Positions 38,681 through 50,616 of a DNA stretch of 64,000 nt are shown one piece after another (the first letter of the stretch is position 1; each line of letters opens with the position of its first letter). The notes beneath the pieces were generated by a model. That model was not told the DNA's origin. It made no database searches and saw only the letters and a program-made list of their open reading frames with translations. The position numbers and the translations under genes were made by a program. The DNA is from a cyanobacterium endosymbiont of Rhopalodia gibberula. Its GTDB lineage: Bacteria > Cyanobacteriota > Cyanobacteriia > Cyanobacteriales > Microcystaceae. The stretch is from positions 248,001-312,000 of the forward strand of contig NZ_AP018341.1 of NCBI RefSeq assembly GCF_003574135.1. The letters are read 5' to 3'.

Positions 38681-39640
38681 CTTAATAATATCCTCTATAA
38701 GTCTTGTAATATATGAATTATTATGTTTGTAAATTATGTGCTCACTGGTATCTATATTTAGATTTTAAGCTAATCATAAACCGTAATTATATAGATAGTC
38801 ATATTCAGAAGATTTATATGTAAATTACATTTTACCAATTTGTTTATATCCGTAATTTTAAATGTTTAAACTAGTTTAATGAATGATATTTCAAAGTTTA
38901 AAAAAATTACCATTGCCCATCATATAGAATTTAGGGATAATGACAGTTTGTATTTATTGTGGATCAACTAATAAAAAATTTTATCACAACAATAGATTGA
39001 CTATTAGAAGTTTTTATTAGTCATAAAAAGCTATATATTTTTTATTAAAAATAAATAATGAATACTTAAATATTCAGATTTAAAATATCTCAAAATGTTT
39101 TAAATAGTGACATGAATAATGTAGCTTAAAAAATAGAAATAACGCTCAAAAATTTAGGTAAATAATTATGAAATAATTGAACCATAAAAAGGTTTTTAAT
39201 TCATATAATTGTTATTATTAAATAATAACAATTTTAATATTTAAATTTAGTTAATTTTTAATATATAACTATTAATTTTTTTAGAAAAAATATAGCTATC
39301 TACTTTTTAAAAAATTTGTTTTATCGTGTCAGTTTTTTACTTTTTATTTGGACGACTACTTTATATCTTTCAAGAAATTATATCTAAGCTCACGGGTAAA
39401 TACCTAACTTCTAATATTAGATTTTTATAAAGAAGCTAATTTTAATAAATAGAAAAGATTGGTTTTTTAATTTGTTGGTAAAAAGAATCAATAAAATTAT
39501 ACTAAATAATATTTAAATAAGTTACCTAGTTGTAGAAAATTTGCATGTCAATTCTCTACAACTGGTCAAAAGTTTTAACCAGTTTTTTTAGATACAATTT
39601 TTTTAAAATTGATTACAACGACTAATCAATATCATGTCAC
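38681..39640. other. Gap of about 950 bases with an orphan terminator
   Basis: No gene recognised. Near its end are a 9-bp inverted repeat (AGTTGTAGA ... TCTACAACT, about 39528-39563) and then a terminator-like hairpin with T-run at 39560-39589. This may mark the end of a transcript I cannot see, or simply the end of the CysZ-like transcript. Confidence 0.45.
39560..39589 (+). terminator. Rho-independent terminator candidate
   Basis: AACTGGT (39560-39566) and ACCAGTT (39578-39584) form a 7-bp stem with an 11-nt loop, followed by a T-run to 39589. The form is classic, but no open frame ends close upstream on the plus strand; the nearest ends 880 bases earlier. Confidence 0.65.
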
Positions 39641-40361
39641 TACCCTGTAACTTTACAATAAAGGAATATTAAAAATAACTATCAATAAAGCAATGAATAA
39701 GACTGAAAGAGCCCCAAGTAATTTGCTAAGTAGCTTTTACCTCTATTTATTTGATAAAGGAAATCATCATTAGATATTTAAAAAACTAAGAATTCACCTC
39801 ATTGAATTTCACTACATAGCGGAAGTATCTTTTACCTGATGGACTTTTAACACCTATCGTGGAGGACTTAAATCGATAGAATAACTACAGCCATTTAATA
39901 AAAAGCAATGAAATGGTAATCGGGGAACTCTTTATTGAAAAGATTAGCGTCAGGAAAAAATACAAATTTGTTGTTAAAAATACTGCAATTAAAAAATTAA
40001 CTTCTACAGTTATCAACTATAATCACATCCTAGAGTATAGCTTCTAGAGTTACTGGTTTATCTTAATATCTAGAACGACCAAACATTGATTAGATGAAAG
40101 GGCTAAGACCGATTCTTATGATATTCTTGTTCCTGTCTATGAGATCTATTTAGGGTCATGGTTGCACACCAGTTATGATCTTACTCCTAACGTCGGTTTT
40201 ACAGCACTCGTTTCCCACAAGCCCGGAGGGCGTTTTCTAACCTACCGTGAATTAGCAAATAAATTAATTCCTTATGTTAAAGAAATGGGCTGTATCTATA
40301 TTGAACTTCTTCTCGTGACCGAACATCTTTTCAATAGATTTTGGGGATATCAAATGGTGTG

Positions 40362-40416
40362 CCATGATGCTCCTATTTCCCGTCGATATAGTCGACGGGA
40401 AATAGGAGCATCATGG
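40362..40416 (+). repeat. Fold-back inverted repeat inside glgB (25-bp arms, 5-nt spacer)
   Basis: Arms 40362-40386 and 40392-40416 are perfect complements around TATAG. The left arm is ancestral glgB sequence (it encodes HDAPISRR, matching the YAPTSRF motif). The right arm is its inverted copy and stands where about 24 codons should lie before the next homologous motif (DxIPRHFSKD). Confidence 0.92.
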
Positions 40417-40703
40417 ACTAGATTCCAAGGCATTTTTCTAAAGACCTCAATGAGTTAGCCATGTTTGACGGAACTCCCTTGTACAAATTATTATGACTCT
40501 CGCAAAGGAAAACATTAAGGACGTGAACCTTAGTTTTTAACGGACGCAATGAAGTTCACAATTTATTGATTGCTAACGCCTTATATTTAAGGTTATAATT
40601 GTCAAATTAATGATGTTCAAATGGACGCAGAAAACTCAATGTTATATTTTGATTATAGTTGAGAACTCAATCAATAGATTTCTAATCAATACTAAGAAAC
40701 AAC

Positions 40704-40751
40704 AATATCAAGACCACGTTTTATTAATTAATAAAACGTGGTCTTGATATT
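40704..40751 (+). repeat. Fold-back palindrome inside glgB (24-bp arms, no spacer)
   Basis: The 48-base segment is a perfect palindrome. Its left outer part encodes QYQDH of the ancestral protein. Directly after the right arm the protein resumes with LGILFIAEKSTAW, the next residues in GlgB, so the palindrome is an insertion with little or no loss of flanking sequence. Confidence 0.92.
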
Positions 40752-41341
40752 CTCTAGGAATTTTGTTCATTGCTGAAAAATCTACTGCTTGGGATGATGT
40801 TGCACCTCACCCCACTAGCATTGACGGACTAGAAATCAATTTTGGATAGAATATAAATTAGAACAATGATAAGATATGGCATTTCCAAAATATATTCCCA
40901 AGATAGCTCGAATTATCATAAACAAATTCTCTTTAGTCTTCGGTATGCTTTCAATAAGAATTTTATGATTGCATTCTCACATGACGGAATAGTTCATAAA
41001 AAAAGCTATTTTTTAAAAAAAGTCTGGCAATTAGTGAACAGGAGTTAGCTAACTTACGCTTGTTATTCACCTATCTATTTACTCATACAGGAAAGAAAAC
41101 TTTGTTTATGGAGATGGAATCTAATGAAATCTATAAATAGAAGGTAACTGTTTGTAACTTTGACCCAACATATTATCGAAATCTGTCAATGACATTTACA
41201 TATTTGGCCTTTTACTCTAAAAGTAGAGGACTACCGCTTTAGACACCGTAGTATTTAAAATTAAACCAACAAAAAAATTAAGGTTATGATGTCGAGAATG
41301 GGTAACTAGCTCACCCTCAATAGAATATAGACAGTGTTGAA

Positions 41342-41896
41342 CTAAACAGCAAAAATAAGACTTTCAAACTTTTGTAATGCTTGGTTTAGATCCTTATTAA
41401 TAATAGTGTGGTTAAACTCTTCAATAGCCGTTAGCTCTTCTTTGGCCCGTTCTAGACGGCAAGCGATAGCTTCTTGTGAATCTTTGCCTCGTCTTCTCAG
41501 ACGACGTTCCAGTTCTTCTAGAGATGGAGGTAGAACAAAAATTCTTAGGGCATCAGGAAAAGTCTGCTTAATATTCCTTGCTCCTACTACATCAATTTCT
41601 AATAATACTTTTGTCCCCGAGTTAATTTTTTCTTCTACATCAAAACGAGGAGTTCCATAGCAATTATTGGCATATTCTGCCCATTCTAATAATTCTCCCT
41701 GGTAAATCATCTCCTCAAATTTTGAGCGTGTGACAAAATAGTAATCTTTTCCATCCACTTCGCCCCGACGAGGGGGACGAGTAGTAGCAGAGATAGACAA
41801 ATAAAGTTCATTATGGCGTGCTAGTAAGGAACGAACGAGCGTCCCTTTACCAACGCCACTAGGCCCCGTCAGTACGATGAGCTGTCCTGATGACAT
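41342..41896 (-). CDS. gmk: Guanylate kinase
   Basis: The 184-residue enzyme converts GMP to GDP with ATP. It begins MSSGQLIVLTGPSGVGKGTL with the P-loop at residues 11-18, followed by SATTRPPRRGEVDGKDYYFV near 36 and GELLEWAEYANNCYGT near 67, all standard for GMP binding. The remA-like gene lies 15 bases upstream on the same strand, the arrangement seen in many bacteria, so the two form an operon. Length and motifs are normal. Confidence 0.96.
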   Translation of the reverse strand: MSSGQLIVLTGPSGVGKGTLVRSLLARHNELYLSISATTRPPRRGEVDGKDYYFVTRSKFEEMIYQGELLEWAEYANNCYGTPRFDVEEKINSGTKVLLEIDVVGARNIKQTFPDALRIFVLPPSLEELERRLRRRGKDSQEAIACRLERAKEELTAIEEFNHTIINKDLNQALQKFESLIFAV

Positions 41897-41911
41897 GGGG
41901 GGATTTTACCT

Positions 41912-42181
41912 TTAATTACCGTTAGTATGAGTATCTTTGCTAACGACAAATCGATGGGCGACGGTTTCTGGCTGAATAGCTGAAAGTACCACATGACTCG
42001 AATCTGTCATAATTACTGCGCGGGTTCGACGTCCATAGGTGGCATCGATAAGTTGCCCACGATCACGGGCATCAGTGATAATACGTTTAATAGGTGCTGA
42101 TTCAGGGCTAACAATTGCAATCACCCGATTAGCAGAAACGATGTTTCCAAACCCAATGTTGATCAGTTGTATGTTTTCCAT
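41912..42181 (-). CDS. remA: RemA-like DUF370 regulatory protein
   Basis: The 89-residue protein begins [20 protein letters not shown] and continues with [20 protein letters not shown] and [20 protein letters not shown], the DUF370/RemA pattern. In Bacillus RemA is a DNA-binding activator of matrix and osmoprotection genes. In cyanobacteria the homologue is conserved next to gmk, but its targets are not established as far as I know. The gene precedes gmk by 15 bases on the same strand. Intact. Confidence 0.9.
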   Translation of the reverse strand: MENIQLINIGFGNIVSANRVIAIVSPESAPIKRIITDARDRGQLIDATYGRRTRAVIMTDSSHVVLSAIQPETVAHRFVVSKDTHTNGN

Positions 42182-42784
42182 AGTTGTAACGGCTTTGCCG
42201 TGTGAGAAGTAATTGATAAACCACCATTACTAATGGTATCGATAAAAATTAAGACTTACAACGTAAAAATCTATCTAACCATTTATTTTTCAGTTTTTTT
42301 CACCTTTTTCTCATACTTTTTTCCATAATTGCCCTGGTTAGTCTCTGCACTTACAACAAATATGATGGTCATGATTACTAAAAAATACCATAATTCTTTG
42401 AAAATACCTATATATCGACAAATTTTTAGAATTATATGGGTTATCGTTTCGACATCAATGTTTTATGACTTTGTTTGAGGAGATTTAAATCAATATCAGC
42501 AAGGCAATTACGATTGAAGAGATTATCAATGGGGACTAATTCAGCTAGGACAATTATCTTTGTGGTCAATGAATAGACATTCTACTTTAGGATAAAACCA
42601 TAAAACTTTCGGTAGAGCCACGAGATATAACCTCAGCTTTTTATAAATATTCTTTGAATATAACATTACCTGATTCATCACAATGTACGATTACTGAGAT
42701 TATTTTTTGTAGCAAGTTAAAAGCTGAAAGAAGGATACGATACACTTGAAGAGTGTAATTTTCACAATTCGTGGCTGTTTACCA
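42182..42784. other. Divergent gap of about 600 bases between remA and rlmN
   Basis: A plus-strand run around 42500-42590 reads like coding sequence (NYDWRDYQWGLIQLGQLSLW after a stop), but stops follow and I cannot identify it; probably a remnant. No hairpin of note. Confidence 0.4.
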
Positions 42785-43816
42785 ATGATTTCAACCGAAG
42801 GAACCCTTTTAGGTAAATCTTTAGAGGAATTGACCTATTGGGTACAACAACAAGGACAACCAGCCTATCGAGGCAAACAACTCCATCAGTGGCTATATCA
42901 AAAAGGGGCACGATCACTGGAGGAGATTCATGTTTTCCCAAAAGTTTGGCGCAAAAAACTTAGTAATTATCCTGTTGGTCGTTCTACAATTAATTATCGC
43001 ATTATTTCCCCTGATGCCACTCGAAAATATTTGTTATCTCTTGATGATGGCTTAATTATTGAAGCTGTTGGCATTCCCACTACCAAACGTTTGACTGTTT
43101 GTGTTTCTTCTCAGGTAGGGTGTCCTATAGCCTGTGACTTTTGTGCCACAGGAAAAGGAGGCTATGACCGTAATCTTAAAGCTCATGAAATTGTAGATCA
43201 AGTTTTAACAGTTCAAGAAGATTTTCAAAGACGGGTCAGTCATGTTGTTTTTATGGGAATGGGAGAACCTTTACTTAACTTTGAGGCAGTAATCTCTGCT
43301 GTGAGAATTCTTAATCAAGATATGCGAATTGGTCAGCGATCACTGACTATTTCTACGGTGGGACTTCCTCAAAAAATTATTCGATTTGCTAACTATAATC
43401 TACAAGTTACTTTTGCCGTCAGTCTTCATGCTTCTAACCAAACATTGCGAGAAAAATTAATTCCTAGTGCGATTCATTATCCTATAAAACAATTGTTAGA
43501 AGACTGTCAAAAATATGTTGAAATTACTAAACGGCGAGTAACTTTTGAATATATTTTATTAGAGGGAGTCAATGATTTACCTGAGCATGCCATTGAATTA
43601 TCTAATCACTTACGGGGATTTCAAAGTCATGTTAATTTGATCCCTTATAATCCTATTAAAGAAGCGAATTACCAACGTCCTAATCAGCGAAATACTCAAA
43701 CTTTTATGAAAATTCTTCAACAACATAAAGTTACTGTTAGTGTTCGCTATTCACGAGGATTAAAAGCCAATGCAGCTTGTGGACAGTTACAGTCTTCTCG
43801 TTTATTTTTAAACTAA
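42785..43816 (+). CDS. rlmN: 23S rRNA (adenine-2503-C2)-methyltransferase / tRNA methyltransferase
   Basis: This radical-SAM enzyme methylates A2503 of 23S rRNA and A37 of some tRNAs. The cluster motif [11 protein letters not shown] (C-x3-C-x2-C) lies near residue 112. It is preceded by TVCVSSQVG and followed by [12 protein letters not shown] near 160 and the conserved Cys in NAACGQL near the C-terminus. From the ATG at 42785 ([16 protein letters not shown]) it has 344 residues; the frame is open 13 codons further up but that start is not family-like. Isolated between two long gaps, and intact. Confidence 0.94.
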   Translation: MISTEGTLLGKSLEELTYWVQQQGQPAYRGKQLHQWLYQKGARSLEEIHVFPKVWRKKLSNYPVGRSTINYRIISPDATRKYLLSLDDGLIIEAVGIPTTKRLTVCVSSQVGCPIACDFCATGKGGYDRNLKAHEIVDQVLTVQEDFQRRVSHVVFMGMGEPLLNFEAVISAVRILNQDMRIGQRSLTISTVGLPQKIIRFANYNLQVTFAVSLHASNQTLREKLIPSAIHYPIKQLLEDCQKYVEITKRRVTFEYILLEGVNDLPEHAIELSNHLRGFQSHVNLIPYNPIKEANYQRPNQRNTQTFMKILQQHKVTVSVRYSRGLKANAACGQLQSSRLFLN

Positions 43817-44930
43817 TTTTTGTTAATTTTAAAAGTATGTGTGTTTCATGAAAATAAGTTGTTTCCGAAAGAAGTGACTTGAGCCTGAGATATTATCAAC
43901 TTTTCGGTTTGAGAACAATCGACCATTAAATAAATACAAACTGGAAAGTTAATCCCAATAACTGTAGTATGATTGCATTGACATCGTTTATCAAGATATA
44001 CAAAATTAAGACAGCAGATTTTTGGTTTTTATTCATGATTTTTTTAAATAAAGAGAAAATACTTTTTTTCTAGAATTAGTAATGATAAACTAAGTCAATT
44101 TAGTGAAAAATATATAAACCCCAGTTTTGCTAAAAAAATAAGACTTCAAATACTGTTTATCAATATTCAGTAATATTGTTTTTCTCTGTTTAGAGTACGA
44201 TAAAATGTGAACTGAATTTTACAGCTACTATCTTAAAATTAGTGCAATAATATTGCAACTTTTATTTCTGCAATTTGTCGTCATTATTCAGTATTTTAAG
44301 TCTTTAAAACATAAATTTTTAATAAAATAAAAATAAGGATATTGTTATAGAAACTATGCTTTATTTTACCAAAATTTCATAGTAAATGACTGTTCTTGAG
44401 GTCACAATAAAAAGTTAAGTAATAAATGATAAAGATGTTACCCTAGCAGTGTAATTACGAATACAAATTATTATACTACTTTTGTAGTTAAAAAAACTAA
44501 AAAATTACTTTTCTTCGAAAGAAGAAATTCACTTTATTTGAAAATTATTAATCCTGAAGAAGAGGAAACTAAGTTAAACTTAGAAAATGAATAGAAGATA
44601 GAGTCATAAAAAATTGCCTAATAAAATGTAGAGTTTTATTCAAAAATTAATAAATAATAGCTATTTTGTTCTACAAATAGACAACAGAAAAAGTCTTATT
44701 TTGCGTCTTCATAAAAAGAGAAAATTAATTATTTTAAAAATCTAAGAAGTTCTTATAACTATTTGCAATGCAATACTATTGCACCGATAAATTACATGCT
44801 TATAAACGATATTTATCTGAAGATAGACGCGAACAAAATTAGATATAAGAAAACTAAAGAGCTCGAACATAAATATATTCAACTGAATACTAGAATAAAA
44901 AAATAGAAGGAAAGACTATTTGTTTTTCTA

Positions 44931-44964
44931 ATACTAAAAACGTACAGGGTATTGTTTTTAGTAT
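44931..44964. repeat. Inverted repeat, 11-bp arms, 12-nt spacer
   Basis: ATACTAAAAAC (44931-44941) pairs perfectly with GTTTTTAGTAT (44954-44964). It sits inside a decayed region only 32 bases before another inverted repeat. Confidence 0.7.
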
Positions 44965-44995
44965 ATTTATCAATAAGTACAAATCGGGTTTAAGC

Positions 44996-45053
44996 CAAAC
45001 AACATAGATTAACAATATAATCGATAAGGTAGATTAAGAATCTATGTTGTTTG
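44996..45053. repeat. Inverted repeat, 15-bp arms, 28-nt spacer
   Basis: CAAACAACATAGATT (44996-45010) pairs perfectly with AATCTATGTTGTTTG (45039-45053). The longer spacer differs from the tight fold-backs elsewhere. Confidence 0.75.
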
Positions 45054-46030
45054 ATTGTTAACAATCATCAGGAAAATTTGTTACTAATATAAAATAGTCG
45101 AGAAAAAACTAGATGCCGTATATTAACTATCAACAATTGACTCTTAATTCATTTATTTCATAAGAACTACTCGTTGTAAACATAACTGGATAACCTTATC
45201 AACAAGCAATAGTTTATTATCTAGTTGCTAATCAAAAGATTATTTTAGAAGTTTCCAATAGACTAAAATGTGTAGGTTATCATCCAGAATATAAGTGCTA
45301 GGTTTAATTATATAAGACAGAAGCAAAAAAAATAAGATTCGAAATTTTATACAACAAAAATTGTAATAAAAAACATCCCATAGTTATAAGTTCTTTGGTT
45401 TTTTATACTAATCGAGAAATATTATTAATATTAAGCCCTTTTTAAGGAAGAATTGAAATTATTAATTTTTTTAAAAAGAATTAACTAGCAGATGAACAAA
45501 CTAGCTCAAATGTAAATTGTTAATAAATTATTTACTTTTCTTAAAAAACTCAACTTTCTATCTTCAATTTTGATAGTTTTTTTTGAATGAGATAATGTTC
45601 TTATTCGTACTGCTGCAGTTTTAAAAAAAGAGATAATGAAGGTTGAAAGTCAATATGATAATCTCGAAGAGCAAAGTGTAGCAGTAGGCAACAGATTTAT
45701 TTTTCAAAAAAGAGTTAGATAACTTTTAGATTCCCCACAATTATTCCGTTTATTCCTCCTTGGGCTAATAAGATTTTGCCTTTAATAGAAGTACTACAGT
45801 TATTAATCCTGCTTTGAGAATAAAGTATATTGAAACTTTGTAATCCTGGAATGGAAATAAATACTTTGCTATACAAAATTAAATTTAGAGGATGTTAGAA
45901 GATATTTATGATGATGAATTTAAAGAACAAGAATCAGAGGACAGTTAGTTAGATTCATATTTGAAGTGGTAAAGTACTCGAGCATTTAATTCTGAATATT
46001 TAAACTTATTAATTTACTCATCCTTAAATA

Positions 46031-47482
<1,452 letters not shown>

Positions 47483-49105
47483 CTAGAGAAAAGTATCCTG
47501 TAAATTACAAGAGACTTCCGATAAACCAAACAACGTCCTACAAGATATGTCCTGTCCTTCTGCCATTTGTCCGTAAGAAAATACCCAAGGTAAATTATCT
47601 TTCAACAGATTAGTTTCACTAAGAAACCAATCTCTAACATAAGGACTCCCGTAAATGATTAATCCTTTAACCATCTTATGCTTTATCAATTTCTTATAAA
47701 TCTTCTGTGCCCTATCGGTTAATCCTGCATTTCCTCGAAATGGATTTCCTCTAACAAATATTTGTAATAGAGTATTGCGATTTTTCTTCAAAACAAGACT
47801 GAGAGTATTTTCATCTACCAACTGTAAATTGTACCCTAGTTGTTTAGGAATAGTGATAGCAGGAGTCTGGCGATCTAAAAAGTCACAATTAAGGAGATCA
47901 TCTACCACAATTAAATTACGTCGTTTGTATTTCTTCTTTAGGGGTAAACTTCCTCCCTTCTCGCTCGAGTATTGAAGAATATGAACAACCGTTTGTTTTG
48001 CTCTAGGTTGAGATAATTGATTTAGAGAAGATAAAAGCTGATTTTCAGGGGAACAAATGGTAGTCGATACTTTTTGTTTAGCATGCCAAATTCGTGACAG
48101 AGAAGATTCAATTCTCTCACGAGTAATGCGTCCTGACTCAACCGCTTGGTAAACTGCCTCAATGGTTTTTTTGGGATCATGAGGCATCAATAAAATATCA
48201 GCCCCTGCTTCTACCGCCATCACTGCCACTTCTTCAGGTGTGGCATAATTAGTTACTCCTCCCATTACCAAAGCATCGGTAACAATTAATCCTTCAAAAC
48301 CTAGCTTTTCTCGTAATTGACCTGTTAATATCTTGTTGGAAAGGGTTGCAGGTTTTTGCTCATCCCAAGCCTGAATCAATAAGTGGGCAGTCATCACACT
48401 ATCGACACCAGCCTCTATTGCTTTTTTAAACGGGACCAATTCTACTTCAGCTAGTCGACGTGTTTTATGAGGGATAACCGGTAAATCTAAGTGAGAATCA
48501 ATGCTAGTATCTCCGTGTCCTGGAAAATGCTTAGTAGTAGTTAGGACATTATAGGTCTTAGCCCCGTTTATAAACGCCGTTGCTAAGTGACTAACAATCT
48601 CAGGATCATTACTAAAAGATCGGATATTGATTACCGGGTTTTCCGGGTTATTATTAACATCAACTATGGGGGCTAATATCCAATTAATCCCGATAGCGAG
48701 AGCTTCTTGGGCAGTAACTGCCCCCATTTGGGTTGCATATTCAATCGCTTGATCTAAATTTTGTTTAGCAATAGCTCCTAAGGCCATCGGAGGAGGAAAC
48801 CAGGTCGCCCCAGAAAATCGCTGTCCCACCCCCTCTTCAGTGTCTGCAGCCACTAACAGAGGAGTCTTTGACCACTGTTGTAGCTGTTGGGTTCTTAGGG
48901 CTAATTCAGCCCCAGTTCCTCCCAATAAGATAATACCCCCCAAATTTAAGGTTTGTAGCCAATGGCGTAATTGAACATTAGGAGCCTCCCAAGTAGGGAA
49001 ACGAATTTGCTGATCAAACAAATGGCCAGAGGCACGAACTACTACCATTTGTCCAATTTGTTGTTTGAGGGTTTCGTTAGTCCAATGGAATAATGAGTTG
49101 GTCAC
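47483..49105 (-). CDS. Glycoside hydrolase family 3 (beta-N-acetylglucosaminidase-like)
   Basis: The 540-residue product has the GH3 TIM-barrel in its first 350 residues: GGIILLGG near 55, DTEEGVGQRF near 89, and the NagZ-type KHFPGHGDTSIDSH near 200 whose His/Asp pair serves as the general acid/base in NagZ-like enzymes. GLIVTDALVMGG near 275 holds the Asp nucleophile. The following 190 residues form an extra C-terminal domain absent from E. coli NagZ. Peptidoglycan recycling, removing GlcNAc, is the best guess. rbfA lies 20 bases upstream on the same strand, a pairing that suggests an operon. Confidence 0.85.
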   Translation of the reverse strand: MTNSLFHWTNETLKQQIGQMVVVRASGHLFDQQIRFPTWEAPNVQLRHWLQTLNLGGIILLGGTGAELALRTQQLQQWSKTPLLVAADTEEGVGQRFSGATWFPPPMALGAIAKQNLDQAIEYATQMGAVTAQEALAIGINWILAPIVDVNNNPENPVINIRSFSNDPEIVSHLATAFINGAKTYNVLTTTKHFPGHGDTSIDSHLDLPVIPHKTRRLAEVELVPFKKAIEAGVDSVMTAHLLIQAWDEQKPATLSNKILTGQLREKLGFEGLIVTDALVMGGVTNYATPEEVAVMAVEAGADILLMPHDPKKTIEAVYQAVESGRITRERIESSLSRIWHAKQKVSTTICSPENQLLSSLNQLSQPRAKQTVVHILQYSSEKGGSLPLKKKYKRRNLIVVDDLLNCDFLDRQTPAITIPKQLGYNLQLVDENTLSLVLKKNRNTLLQIFVRGNPFRGNAGLTDRAQKIYKKLIKHKMVKGLIIYGSPYVRDWFLSETNLLKDNLPWVFSYGQMAEGQDISCRTLFGLSEVSCNLQDTFL

Positions 49106-49125
49106 AATGGTTAATTATTCTCTTT

Positions 49126-49503
49126 TTAGTTGAGATCATTTTCGTCGGGGAGAGTTTCTTTAATTTGATTGAGTAGATGAACCATCTTATCCCCTCTTTC
49201 TAGGGAAATATCTTGGAGAAAGACCACTTCCGGGGTACGTCGTAATCGCATTCGCTGTCCCAATTCTCGACGAACAAATCCTGCAGACGATTGGAGTCCA
49301 GCCATGGTTTCTAATTGAGCTTGTTCACTTCCATAAATACTGACAAAGATTTTGGCATGTTGTAAGTCTCCTGATACGTCAACTGATGTAACACTAACTA
49401 TTCCCGCCCCCACGCGGTCATCTTTGATATCGTGGAGTAACATTTGACTGACTTCGCGTTTTATCAATGAGGAAACACGAGAAACTCGACGACTAGTAGC
49501 CAT
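49126..49503 (-). CDS. rbfA: Ribosome-binding factor A
   Basis: The 125-residue KH-fold protein helps mature the 30S subunit at the 16S 5' end. It begins [20 protein letters not shown] and contains the hallmark [20 protein letters not shown] near residue 37 and [18 protein letters not shown] near 80. Length is standard. The GH3 gene starts 20 bases downstream on the same strand, so they are probably co-transcribed. No defect. Confidence 0.94.
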   Translation of the reverse strand: MATSRRVSRVSSLIKREVSQMLLHDIKDDRVGAGIVSVTSVDVSGDLQHAKIFVSIYGSEQAQLETMAGLQSSAGFVRRELGQRMRLRRTPEVVFLQDISLERGDKMVHLLNQIKETLPDENDLN

Positions 49504-49650
49504 TTTTGCCCCCTATTGTTCCAGAATTGTGGTCTAAAATTGAGACAGAATATCTTAAGTTGACGATTCTGTTATCCATAACGATATCAATAATATTACT
49601 GTTATAAATTCAGACAAGATAATCATTATTAACTCTACTCAATTGAGTTA

Positions 49651-50424
49651 TTACCCTAAGACCGAAGATCCTAAGTCAGGGGGAATATCTTGCCAACGTC
49701 CAGGACCAACAGCCCGAAGAGCTTCTACTAGGTTTAGATCCCCTGTGTATAGAGCTTTTCCTATAATTACCCCTGTTACCCCTACAGCTTCTAAAGAAAG
49801 TAACCCTAATAAATCAGTTAAAGAACTGACTCCCCCTGATGCAATGATCGGAATATTAACATGACTTGCTAATTCTCGTAGGGCTTTCTGGTTAGGCCCG
49901 CTTAAAGTTCCATCTCGATGAATATCGGTATAAATAATGGCGGCTACTCCGGATTGTACCATTTGTTGGGCGAGGTTTGTTGCTAAGACTTCTGAGGTTT
50001 CTAACCATCCTCGTGTAGCTACTTTACCATTACGGGCATCAATGCCTACGGCAATTTTTCCAGGAAATTCTTGGCATAATTTCTGAACTAAAGCAGGATC
50101 TTCTACAGCAACTGTTCCCACAATGGCACGATCAACTCCCAGGTTGAGGAGTTGGGCAATACTAAAACTATTGCGTAACCCTCCTCCTACTTGGACAGGA
50201 ATAGCAATAGATTTCACAATGGCTTCAATGGTGGTTAAATTGATAGGTTTTCCTTGTTTAGCCCCATCGAGATCTACTAAATGAAGGTATGTTGCCCCAA
50301 GGTCTGCCCATTGACGGGCTATTTCAACTGGATTTTCGCCGTAGACTTGGGATTGTTGGTAATCACCTTGATAGAGACGGACACAACGTCCATCAAGAAG
50401 ATCGATTGCAGGGATAATATCCAT
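49651..50424 (-). CDS. hisA: Phosphoribosylformimino-5-aminoimidazole carboxamide ribotide isomerase
   Basis: The 257-residue TIM-barrel enzyme performs the Amadori isomerisation in histidine synthesis. It begins [20 protein letters not shown], with the catalytic Asp at residue 8, and continues with [12 protein letters not shown] near 47, VQVGGGLRN near 77, [15 protein letters not shown] near 165 (second catalytic Asp) and [14 protein letters not shown] near 195. Isolated gene, intact. Confidence 0.96.
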   Translation of the reverse strand: MDIIPAIDLLDGRCVRLYQGDYQQSQVYGENPVEIARQWADLGATYLHLVDLDGAKQGKPINLTTIEAIVKSIAIPVQVGGGLRNSFSIAQLLNLGVDRAIVGTVAVEDPALVQKLCQEFPGKIAVGIDARNGKVATRGWLETSEVLATNLAQQMVQSGVAAIIYTDIHRDGTLSGPNQKALRELASHVNIPIIASGGVSSLTDLLGLLSLEAVGVTGVIIGKALYTGDLNLVEALRAVGPGRWQDIPPDLGSSVLG

Positions 50425-50616
50425 TTTCGATTTATATTTTAGGATTAATTTGCCTTAATTCTCATTATCTCTTAAAAATTCCACAATTAGAGATTCATAG
50501 ATAAAAAAATCTAATCATAAAACTCGTTTGATAATTTTTAGCTCTTTATTATTCTATTTCTAGAGAAGTTGTGTACAACGTTATCTAGGGGAAATTAAGC
50601 CTATTGGAATGGAAAA

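Larger units (their letters stand above)
39641..41265 (+). pseudogene. glgB: Glycogen branching enzyme pseudogene
   Basis: The plus strand reads, in the right order but in shifting frames with many stops, as a GH13 branching enzyme. Pieces are LYLFDKGNHH and IHLIEFHYIAEVSF near 39750-39830, VIGELFIEKISVRKKYKFVV near 39910, YEIYLGSWLHTSYDLTP near 40140, FLTYRELANKLIPYVKEMGC near 40240, LAMFDGTPLYK near 40460, LVFNGRNEVHNLLIANALY near 40540, GILFIAEKSTAW near 40760, FSLRYAFNKNFMIAFSHDGI near 40935, TGKKTLFMEME near 41090 and VTVCNFDPTYYRN near 41150. Two large fold-back palindromes interrupt it. The enzyme would have made alpha-1,6 branches in glycogen. It is certainly dead; other glgB copies may exist in the genome. 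Confidence 0.93.
43817..46030. other. 2.2-kb gap with unidentified gene remnants
   Basis: Coding-like stretches occur on the plus strand, for example AIVYYLVANQKIILEVSNRL at about 45205-45265 and VLKKEIMKVESQYDNLEEQS followed by VAVGNRFIFQKRVR near 45615-45720, separated by stops and frameshifts. They suggest one or two decayed genes I cannot name. Two inverted repeats (44931-44964 and 44996-45053) lie between them. The first 600 bases after rlmN show nothing. Confidence 0.5.

Noticed and set aside
40162-40458. 98-codon open frame as an independent gene
   Set aside because: It is a branching-enzyme fragment whose last third is created by the fold-back inverted copy.
40866-41048. 60-codon open frame as an independent gene
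   Set aside because: It matches the C-terminal catalytic part of the branching enzyme and belongs to the same pseudogene.
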